From NCBI RefSeq assembly GCF_018446385.1, contig NC_056000.1, forward strand, positions 73,666,688-73,730,687: a DNA stretch of 64,000 bases, written 5' to 3'. The notes beneath the pieces were generated by a model that was not told the origin of the DNA, did no database searches, and saw nothing but the letters and a program-made list of their open reading frames with translations. This stretch comes from Zingiber officinale. Its lineage: Eukaryota > Streptophyta > Magnoliopsida > Zingiberales > Zingiberaceae. Below, piece by piece: positions 50,429 to 59,939 of the stretch. The number at the start of each line of letters is the position of its first letter. The stretch's first letter is position 1. The position numbers and the translations under genes were made by a program.

Positions 50429-53400
50429 TCCAAAAGAGGATATTTACCAGTGTCATATGGTGTGCATCTTTCCAAGGCTATGTGTCCAGGAACACAAGAG
50501 GAAAGAAGTAGAATGGACAAGATATCTTATGCTTCAGCTATAGGGGTCCATAATGTATGCTATGATATGCACTCGACCAGATGTCTCGTATGCGTTAAGT
50601 ATGACGAGTAGATATCAGTCAAATCCTGGAGAGGGTCATTGGACTGCGGTAAAGACTATCCTCAAGTATCTTAGAAGAACAAAGAACATGTTCTTAGTTT
50701 TTGAAGGAGACAAGGAATTAGTCGTCAGAGGATATACTAACACAAGTTTTCAGACAGATCAGGATGATCTAAAATCGCAACAAGGATATGTGTTTTGTCT
50801 GAATGGTGCAGCTGTTTGCTAGAGGAGTTCTAAGCAGGAGACAGTTGCATATTCAACAGTTGAGTCCGAGTACATAGCAGCTTCAGAGGCAGCAAAGGAA
50901 GCTGTGTGGATCAAGAACTTCATAGTGGAGCTTGAAGTGGTTCCTAGCATTGTTGATCCAGTTGTACTATATTGTGACAATAATGCGGCCGTAGCACAGG
51001 CAAAGGAGCCAAGGTCTCACCAACGATCCAAGCATGTACTAAGGAAGTATCACCTTCTTAGAGAGATTGTTCAGAGAGGTGATGTATTGGTTAGCAGAGT
51101 AGATACCAACAAGAATATCGCAGACCCACTTGCAAAGGCTTTACCTCTACTGAAACATGAGACCCATGTGAGAAGCCTAGGACCGAGAGTCCGTAGTGTT
51201 TGACAATAGTGCAAGTGGGAGATTATTAGTGTGTGCACTTATGTGCCAAGACACTCCTTATGTATTTTGTGGATAATTGTTTAATAAAGGTAAGTATTTA
51301 TCATTAATTATTTACTTTTTTGTACGTATATAATTAATGATAAAGTCTCACAGATTAATGGGTATATTAATCTGAAAATAGTCCTCGATCGGATAGATAT
51401 CTAGAGGGGCATGAATATCTAGATCAACGCTGAGTATGACTAGGTCGAGATAGACTGGAGGGATGGATATCCAAGTTGTACTTGGGGTGCCTTGAGTTTA
51501 GAGGTACACTAGACACGACCCGCTCAAGAGGAGATCACATATTAAGCATCATTGGTTATTCGTCTTATGAACGAGTGTAACTGATCTTTTGACTTGAGAC
51601 CTTCATTTATTCTATGCGTGGAGTTGTGTTTTGATGCCATTAAAAGCAGTCTTTAATCGTATTGTGATTAATACGGTAGTTGGGTGTATGACAAATCGTA
51701 GAGAGAATAGTATTGAGTCAATAGAGGATTCATCGCTCTTTTGGATTAGGAGTTAACATCCTGGCCGCTTGATAGAGATATTAGTGACTCAAAATCCATT
51801 GCCATGGGAGGTATGAGTTAACATTCAAGAGTAGTCTATTATATCTTGGAAATCAAGTAAAACAATTAATCTGGTAATGATGCATAATGTATCAAATTAA
51901 TTGGGATGTAGGCTTAGATGAAGAGATTGAATTACACAGTAATCGGTTCATAGTGGTTTACAGTTTATGACTGATATTAATTTTATCGCGTTGGGTGGCT
52001 AAAAATTATTGCTAGACGGTTACCTTAGTCTGTGTATGGATTTACACTGCTTCGTATATAAAACTTAGAGGGTCGCACGCATAGCACGTAGACATGAACA
52101 ATGGTATCGGAAGCTAGTCGAGATAAAGATCAAATATGGATTTATTTGATACAAAGAAGAGAGAATTCGAATAGCCATAATCATGATGATTAATGGAGAA
52201 TTCAAAGAGTCATCATAATGATAATTAATGAAGAATTTGAAGAGTTATCATAATGAAGGTTATAAATGAAGAATTTATGGAGCCTATAACTCTTCATCTT
52301 CCTAATTAATGAAGATCATAAATGATGAATTTATTGAGAACTTAACTCTTCGTATTCCTTGGAGGCTATAAGTAGCCATCCTCGGAAAGATATGAGAGTA
52401 GAATTGATTCTCTCCGAGTTTCCCTCGTCAACTTCTTCTTCGTTCGAAAGAGATCGTAGTGCTTCCAAGGCTTTGTCGATCCAAGAGGCTAGCACCTAAC
52501 GGATCGTGTCAAGTTCGTGATCTAGTGTGTGTGGATACCGCTAGAGGGGTCACACGTGGGGCTCTTATATGTCTTATCTATCTGTGATATTATTCACACC
52601 TATCGAGAACTTGAGGTATGTTTTATATTATTTTATGTAAAACTATATGTACCACGAAAGATCCATGATTCAATATATGTCTTCCGCTATGCTCCGAATC
52701 CAATAGAAAGTCGATAGAGGGGGACGGGTGAATATTGATTTAAAATTATTCGTAGTGAGTTAAAGTAAGCAGCGGAAAAATAAAAATGAAGCAATGCTAA
52801 CACAAACTAATTTACTTGGTTCGAAGCCTTCGTCGACTCCTACTCCAAGGCCCGCACTCGTTGAGTGCTTTCGTTGGGCAATTCACTAGCAGTTCACACA
52901 AGGTTACAAATGCAAGTACACGAACTTTAAAAATAAATACCGACAATAAAATAAAGGAAAGAAAAAAACTCTTGGCAGCACGTTGTCGGAGGAGCTTCCC
53001 AACATCGCAGGAGCACAGCACAATAGAGCAGATGCCGTTGTTGTTTGAAGCTCTGGTGGAGATCGACCTATTTTTATAAGCGTGCTCCAGGCGCCCAGAT
53101 CCCTTCCGGGCGCCTGGACCGTGACGTCGTCGGATCAATCAGCGCACTCCAAGCTGTTGAGGATATAATTTGCCTTCCGGGCGCCCGGACCAGTTCCGGG
53201 TGCCCAGACCAACTCCGGGCGCTCGGATCCCTTCCGGCCGCCCGAACCACCTTTCTCCAATAAGTCATTCTCCTACAAGAAATAGTTAGTCTGAGGCAAA
53301 ATAATAGCTAAACTACCCTGCAAAACAGAAGTTAGCACAATTATAGTAGAATAGAGTAGTAACTAGATTCCGTCTCCTTGAGGTCGGAATCTAGTTATGA

Positions 53401-53720
53401 TTTCAACTTAGATTTCCGAAATGGATCTAAGTTGGATCGACGCCTAAGTTCCCTACCTAGGAATGCACCCTCAAAGTCACTCTCCTCTACTGACTTACCT
53501 TAACTTACCTGCCAGACGTCCGGCCAGCCCGTCAACCCGTCTGGACTTCGTGCCAACTATCAGGTCAGCCTGTTAATCTAGCTGGACTTCGTACCAGACA
53601 TCCTGTCAGCCCGTTGACCAGTCTGGGCTTCGTACCAGCTATCAGGTTGACCCGTTACCTAGCTGGACTTCGTGCCAGACATCCGGTCAGTCTGTCGACT
53701 AATATGGGCTTTTCCTGCAC
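50429..53720 (+). repeat. Tandem duplication, unit 2 (3292 bp)
   Basis: Holds a second copy of the RNase H fragment (50429-51203), a second Copia-B LTR (about 51224-52705) and a second C' LTR body (52706-53720). It carries the same TATTAG and CCAATA LTR termini, the same RNase H stop and the same extra G as unit 1, so all predate the duplication. The join (CCTGCAC then TCCAAAAG) has only a 2-base overlap (AC) between its two parents. Confidence 0.95.
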
Positions 53721-53817
53721 ACTTAATTAAATTGTTAGATCACAATGAAACTAACTTAACTTACTTTTGTCATTTATCAAAACTTGAGTTAGACCGTTAG
53801 TGCTAACCGTACCAACA

Positions 53818-55091
53818 ATCTCTTCCTTTTTGATGTAATGACAACCTGAGTTAAGTTAGTGAAAAAATATACAAAAAGTAAGCAATCAATTAAGATGGTT
53901 TTTAGGTTAGGGTTTAGGGTTTGATATTTTGTATTTTGTTTGTTAACTAACTTAAACCACCTAACCCTCCCCCTTTGACATTCATCAAAAAAGAATATAG
54001 AATAGATAAAAATAAATGGTTAAGTGGAAGAAAAAAACCACAATTGAGAATCCGAACTAAAGTCAGATTGACTTGGGGGAGTTTAAAGTAGAAAACATAG
54101 AAAATTTCCTTTAAACTTTATCTTTTAGCTTTTTCAAAAATAGCTAAGTTTAAAAAAAATAGCTAACTTAGAAAAATAACTTACTAACTTTGTAAAATTT
54201 AAACTTTATCTATTAGTAAAAATAATTAAAAACAATTTTCAAACATAAGTTTTATAAAGGTTAATTTTCAAATATACCTACTTTATAAAAGTAAGATTAA
54301 CAAAGTCAAGTTTATAAAATCTAAATTTTTAAAACTAAGTTTGTAAAATCCAATTTTCAAAAACTTAGTTTAAAAGGTAGTTTTTTAAAATAAGTTTATC
54401 AAATTAGATTTGAAAAAATAATTATAGATTAAAATATTTTAAGGAAATATTTTTCAAAAATAATTTTACAAAATATTTTCAAAGACTATAAAATAATTTT
54501 GTTAATAATTTGAATTAATCCTCCTCCTGAACCTGACATCAAAAAATAACTGTCTAACCGATTAGTTACTTGCTAACTATCAGAAGATAACAACTTTCAC
54601 TTGGTTAGTCAGATTAAGTTAATTATGATCAGTTAGTATTTGACTAAGCTGAATAACTTAACCTGATTGATGTATGGTTTGTATTTAATGCCTAGACTTA
54701 TGTCGATGCACTGAAATAAACATCTTAAATCTAGGCAATCTGCTTATACATCTCACCCCTTTCTAAGTTCAGAAATACACAAACAAGTTAGCCCTAGTGT
54801 GTTGGTGAAATGCTCAAACCTTAGATCTATAGGAGTATGCTTTCTAAGGAATTGATCTATTCTAAGGCTAAAGTTGATTTTTTGAAATTCTAAAAATGGA
54901 AAATTTTGAAAACATAAAAGTTTTATCCTAGAATTTAAGAACAATATTTTTGAAAATAATTTTTGCAATTTAAGAATCCTTGTCTATTAATCAGAATAAG
55001 ACAAGTCAATATCTGAGATTAATAAGTCAAAAGACACTAGCCAAGATAAAGTACACATATATAGACAGTAGCGATTTAGTCTATTGGAATG
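53818..55091 (-). other. Interior of the C' element, 3' side
   Basis: Begins with the same polypurine-like tract as family C (plus AATCTCTTCCTTTTTGATG) and continues AT-rich with CTCCTCCTGAACCTGACATC-type words shared with the family C interior. Short frames only. No gag or pol is recognisable, and the matching right LTR is missing. Confidence 0.5.
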
Positions 55092-55335
55092 ATGAGGAGA
55101 GTGGTCCGGACCTCAAGGAGCGTAACATCTCTATTAGCTCAGTATAATGGGTCCGGTCATCCTCTCGAGAGTTAGATATGTCACGTCGAAGGTCAGAGAT
55201 CTCTTGTCGCATGTCCCATCGCATGTCGAAGACCTCCTGTCGCATCTCCCGTCATAAGTTGGAGACCTCCTGCCACATACCTCAGTGAAAATCGGAGACC
55301 TCCTGACGGAGACTCGTCATAGATAGCACTAGTCC
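55092..55335 (-). pseudogene. Decayed coiled-coil repeat segment
   Basis: The minus strand gives repeats of a short motif: MWQEVSNL, stop, REMRQEVFDMRWDMRQEISD, LRRDIS. This is a charged heptad-like coiled coil broken by stops. Such repeats occur in accessory ORFs next to plant Sirevirus gag genes; this assignment is inferred. It lies inside retrotransposon DNA. Confidence 0.45.
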
Positions 55336-55439
55336 GACAACTTGATCGCACCGTTGGACATTTCACTATAATTCTTTTTTTTGAAACCTTCAGAAAGAAG
55401 CAATTCATACAATGAGTAATATATGATAGTAATAGCCTA

Positions 55440-56687
55440 CTATCTTATTGAAACTAAGTATAATATAAGCAATATAAAATTATACCGATAGTAGATGAAA
55501 GCTGAAGCTCGGTCGACACTTGATTGAAGTAGTAGCTTGCTTGAAGACGAAGCGTAGAGTAGCAGTATGAGCAGCTTTGCACAAAGATGAACTAGTGAAT
55601 TGATTCGTTGCTAAGCCTCAGACCTCGAGCTCTTTTTATAAGAATGGTCAGTGTTCGGTCGACCGATCCTTGGGTTCAGTCGACTGAACCCACTCCCTAC
55701 CTTCTTCACTGAGATCCGATCCTCGGGCATTAATGATGTTTAATGGTTCGGTCGACCGATCCTTGGGTTCAGTCGACTGAACGCACTCCCTACCTTCTTC
55801 ACTGAGATCCGATCCTCGGGCATTAATGATGTTTAATGGTTCGGTCGACCGATCACTTTATTCGGCCGATCAAACTTTGGTCCTTCCCTGTTCATCGAGA
55901 TTCGCACTTAATGCACCTTTAATGCGATGATCATTCGATCGACCGATCCCTTAGTTCGGTTGACTGATCAGTCTAGCTTTCTTCTTTACCTTAGCTTGAA
56001 CTGATCTGTGCCACGTCTGCTTGTTTCAGTCGATCGATCCTCTTGGTTCGATCGATCGATCAAGCTTTAATCGGGCTCTGCTTTGTTCTGCTCCGGTCTA
56101 ATTTTTGATATGAGTCAGCCTGGTTTGGTCAACTGATCCTGTGTTTGACCAATCGATAAACTTGGGTTCCTGCAAAATAGAATTAGAATAAGAGCTCCTA
56201 CAAGACAGAGTTAGGACAGTAATATATGAATAATGGTAAGATGCATGAGTAGTAATTGACAGTAACACTGTCTTGATCTCAACTTGGAAATCTTCCTAGT
56301 TTCTTCAGTTGGATCAGTGACCTAGGGTTTGTTCCCTTCTGGAGCACAACCTCATTGTTGCTCCTCCAGTTGCTTACCTCAACCTACCTGCCAAACATGG
56401 TCCTCCAAACATGTTTGGACTTTATAAACCGCTTAGCATTGGATCGGCCACCCAAAACTTTCCCTCGATCTTTGGTCCTCCAAACCTATCGAGCTTCCCC
56501 GCCAAGTGTCGAATCCCCTCGACCCACTTGGTCTTTCCGCCTGGCTTCCACGATCTACTAAGACTTTCTCCAGATTGAGTAAACAACTTGCACACTTAGT
56601 CAACTTGTTAGATCACAACAAGACTTAACTTGAACCTTTGATAACATCAGAACTCAGGTTCAATTCTGGTACACCTTGTACCAACAT
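55440..56687 (-). repeat. LTR of another Sirevirus-like family, left edge uncertain
   Basis: The right end CTTGTACCAACA is cleanly followed by an exon of a transposase pseudogene. A minus-strand TATA (CTTATAAAAAG, 55632-55642) is followed upstream by an array (55650-56160) of GGTCGACC and CAGTCGACTG palindromes, including a near-perfect direct repeat of about 90 bp (about 55660-55850). It shares its 3' part with C' (CACACTTA...TTGTTAGATCACAA) but not its left half. The left boundary and partner LTR were not found. Confidence 0.6.
55632..55642 (-). promoter_or_regulatory. TATA box of the 55440-56687 LTR
   Basis: CTTATAAAAAG on the minus strand, immediately following the GGTCGACC/CAGTCGACTG array in transcription sense. 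Confidence 0.55.
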
Positions 56688-57790
56688 TTTCTTCCATTGA
56701 TAACATCATAATATATCTCATCTAGTACATCATCTGATAGAGTCTGTAACTCCTCTCCCTCTGTATCAGGTTGAGATGCTTGATTTACTTGATCAGTGTT
56801 TCATCCTATATATAAAAAATATTATTAATGTCTAATATACAATTAATAAAGGTAATAATTGTTAAAAGCAAATGGTAATTAAGTTTATAAGTTACATCTA
56901 TGACCTTAGATCGAGTATTGATAAAAGTGTCATCCTTTTTTCTGTGGGTATTGTTAGGGCCAAAAGAATTCACATCTCTATAATATTATAATATTATCCA
57001 CTTTGAGTCTAAGCTCTCATGGATTTATTTTTAGGCTCTACCAAAAAAATCTTATTCCAATAGAAATATCTTTCATTTTTTTAAACGCATGATCTTTCCC
57101 ATGTATTTCTAATGTGAGACTTTGATTGCATTACCAACAATCCTCTCCTCAAATGAAAGACTATAATTACTCTCATGGTCCTCCCAGCAAGTATCTGGTC
57201 ACTCTTGATCTCTTCCGGGTCTCCCCTCAAATATCTGATCACTCTTGACCTACTCCGGGCCCCCTCAACTTCATTCAAGGCTTATCAGGTTTTGATCATG
57301 GCTCTGACTCGTGCTTCTTCTGTCGGTTAGTCCAGTGAATAGAAACCTCGCTCTAATACCAATTGTTAGTGTCCAAAAGAATCCATATATCTCCACAATG
57401 ATATAATATTGTCCACTTTGGGCCTAACTCCTCATGAATTTATTTTTGGGCTCTACCCAAAATGTCTCATTCCATTGGAAATATCTTTCATCTTTTTAAA
57501 CCCATGATTTTTTTCATATATTTTCAATGTGAGACTTTGATTGCATTCCCAACATGCATTGCGAAATACCTCACAATTAGTGGGACGTCTTTGTAAGTAT
57601 CAGCTCATATACACAATTTTTTTATAAAATTAAATAAGTTCATTAATAATTATGTGTATTATATTATAACTTTATAGTAAATTTACCAAGTCTATTGCAT
57701 GCTCTATAATAGACTTTGATCCATCCATATGCTTTGTGGATCCAGTGGTTGAGCTAACCACTTCAATATTTCTATTGTTTCAAGTAGTCA
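56688..57790 (-). pseudogene. En/Spm-type plant transposase (Transposase_24-like), split by a TRIM
   Basis: Minus-strand exon pieces, right to left: TGSTKHMDGSKSIIEHAI (about 57700-57752), then RRPTNCEVFRN (ending near 57557), then THRKKDDTFINTRSKVID (about 56950-56897), then QASQPDTEGEELQTLSDDVL (about 56795-56700). They align in order with the HTGGSxSHAEHA...EPTPxEVFLRTHRKKDGTFVD region of the plant transposase family PF03004 (from memory). Plausible GT...AG introns separate the first two and last two pieces. The TRIM at 56952-57554 separates RN from TH exactly. An LTR cuts the frame at 56687. Confidence 0.75.
56952..57554 (-). mobile_element. TRIM element, 603 bp
   Basis: Two LTRs of 188 bp (56952-57139) and 191 bp (57364-57554) with TGTTAG...CCAACA ends flank an interior of about 224 bp without coding capacity. 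On the minus strand a primer site TGGTATTAGAGC (57350-57361, one mismatch to the initiator tRNA-Met site) lies two bases from the right LTR, and a GAGGAGAGGAT polypurine tract adjoins the left LTR. The flanks (GGTAT, TGCAT) match at only 2 of 5 bases. Confidence 0.85.
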
Positions 57791-58452
57791 ATGAATTATG
57801 TCATTATTTTTTATACCTCAAGTGGTCGTCCATGCACCCAAATCTCCACTTGTATATAGGGGGAGCTTGCTCCCGTCATTCCCTACTTATCTAATAAATC
57901 CTTGTATAATTTGACACAATAAATGTTTCAAGTTTATTTAAATTATGCCTTGTGTCCTGGCTCGTAAATATAATGTTTCTGCAACAATATAAAAAAATTA
58001 GTATAAAAGAATATTATATTTATACAATATCAAAAATATTCAAATTACAAGTAAAAATTTTTCCATAATAAAAGTCTTTATATTTTGATCTACATGCCTA
58101 TTTGTAGTACTAGAAGCTCACTGCACTCTCTAAATTTCTTGTTGATATACCCTTACGGGAATTTGGAGCCATTCTTGCGTCTACAATCAACAACTTATAT
58201 AGGTAGTGAATGGCAATAAGATTCAAATTGAAACTACGAAAGAAAAGGATCTATCCCTACCCCTGAAGCACCAGGTCTACAATAGTGTACTACGAAGATC
58301 TTTTCTCCCCCTAACGGTCGAGCCAACTACACTATGACCGTCGGGAATAAAGCTACATGAAAAATATTTCCATTATTCAAAACAATCACCATATACTTAC
58401 CAAGAAAAGGAAATTTCGTCCACTTGAAAATTATCATGATAAAAAAAGGTCT
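57791..58452. other. No clear gene; possible upstream transposase remnant
   Basis: AT-rich. The part near 57860-57960 might hold another decayed exon of the minus-strand transposase after a TTGTTGCAG acceptor, but the frame has stops. Nothing else is recognisable. Confidence 0.35.
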
Positions 58453-59560
58453 TGACATGATTAAAGAAATGATTCATCTTGGTGATATTGTCTACTTTAG
58501 GTCTAAACCCTAATGGATTAAATTTTAGAAAAATACCTTATACCAATGAATATATATTCTATCTTTTAAATCCATGATCTTTTTTATGTATTTCCAACGT
58601 GAGATTTTAATTGTATTCCTAACAATTTTCCTCTCAAACGAAGGATCACCATTATTCTCATGGTCCAGACCTCCCCTCAAACATTTCTCCCCTCAAACAA
58701 AGGACCACAATTATTCTCATAGTTTGGGCCTCCACTTAACCATCTCGGATCTCCCCTCAAGCCGGTGACTAATGACCTGCTTCGGTTCTATAAAACTTTT
58801 CATTCCTCCTAGATTTCCATCAAATAGTTACTCCTTGAATGCTTGGACTTTTCGCTTAGAGTTCACTCCTCTAGGATCCTTAGTTCAAGGTCACTATTCC
58901 ACCCACATGTCTCGATTTGGACAATGACTCTAATACCATTTGTTAGGATTAAAAGAATTTACATATCTCTACAATGGTATGATATTGTTCACTTTGGGTC
59001 TAAGCCCCCATGAATTTTTTTGGCTTTACCCAAAAAGCTTCATATTAATGGAGATATCTTCCATCTTTTAAACTCATGATCTTTTTCATATATTTTCAAT
59101 GTGAGACTTTGATTTTGGGACCATCATTATTCTCATGGTTTGAGCCTCTACTCAAGCATCTCAAGTCTCCCCTCAAGCTGGTCACTATTGACCTGCTTTG
59201 ATCCTCTAAGACTTTATCACCACCTAGGATTCATTCTCTCTGGATTTCTATCAAGCAATCATTCCTTGACTTGCTTGCATTTTTCACTTAGAGTTTACTC
59301 CTCTGGGATTCTTGGTTCAAGGTCACTATTTCACCCATATGGCTCAATCTGGACAATGACTCTAATACCGCTTGTTAGGACTAAAATGAGTTATAGATCT
59401 TCACAATGGTATGATATTGTCCACTTTAGACCTAATCCATCATGAATTTTTTTGACTCTATCCAAAAAATCTTATACTATTAGAGATATCTTCCATCTTT
59501 TAAACTCATAATCTTTCTTATATATTCTCAATATGAAACTTTAATTGCATTGCCAACCCA
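58453..59560 (-). mobile_element. Tandem TRIM array: three LTRs sharing two interiors
   Basis: LTR copies at about 58453-58624, 58941-59115 (lacking its CCAACA end) and 59373-59560, separated by interiors that each end in a primer site before the next LTR (58927-58938 and 59359-59370, TGGTATTAGAGT type). Same family as 56952-57554 but more diverged. The layout is LTR-interior-LTR-interior-LTR. It ends about 380 bp from the NLR stop codon. Confidence 0.8.
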
Positions 59561-59939
59561 TCTATTATGACACGTACAATTGATCTGAGACTAATACTTC
59601 TACTCACAGTATTTCTTATACAAGAGACACATGCAATTTGAAAAGAGAATTAAACATAGAGATAAAGATCTACCATATTTCCCATTCTGTAAGTCAATTG
59701 TGACAAGTAAAGGCAGAATTATTTTGAGAAACAAATTGTATTTATAGATGATTCAGATCTCTATCAAGTATGTGATAGATTCATTCAAATAGGTGAAGAA
59801 AACTTGGGTGATTCAGATATTGTGATAGATTCTATTAGTCATGCGAAGTGTTACTAGATTCTATTAGTCATGCATATATAACTCTCTCAAAATCACACTG
59901 CAGCCAGCAAAAAACCCCACCAATCTAGATGATGATTCT
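59561..59939 (-). other. Probable NLR 3' flank or 3' UTR
   Basis: No coding frame. It contains a direct repeat of AGATTCTATTAGTCATGC (about 59833 and 59855) and AT-rich words. No unambiguous poly(A) signal was chosen. Confidence 0.4.

Larger units (their letters stand above)
26699..53817 (-). mobile_element. Family C' LTR, split by Copia-B and partly tandem-duplicated
   Basis: Bases 26699-26714 (TGTTGGATCATGAAAG) are the outer end. The LTR resumes at 49414/49419 with TCGATAGAGG, giving the same join (...GTGAA...TCGATAGAGGGG) as the intact family C LTRs at 36063 and 40181. It ends ACCAACA at 53817 next to a polypurine-like tract, so it is the 3' LTR of a minus-strand element whose interior continues to the right. 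Without insertions and duplication its length is about 1.12 kb, equal to the family C LTR. Minus-strand TATA-like boxes (CTTATAAAAA) lie at about 49779-49788 and 53071-53080. Confidence 0.85.

Noticed and set aside
50553..51203. RNase H frames after 50429 as a separate element
   Set aside because: They are the duplicated copy of 47259-47909 with the same mutations, not a new insertion.
55440..56687. Right LTR partner of the C' LTR
   Set aside because: Only the terminal 3' part is similar; the left half and the characteristic TCGATAGAGGGG start are missing, so it is treated as a separate family.
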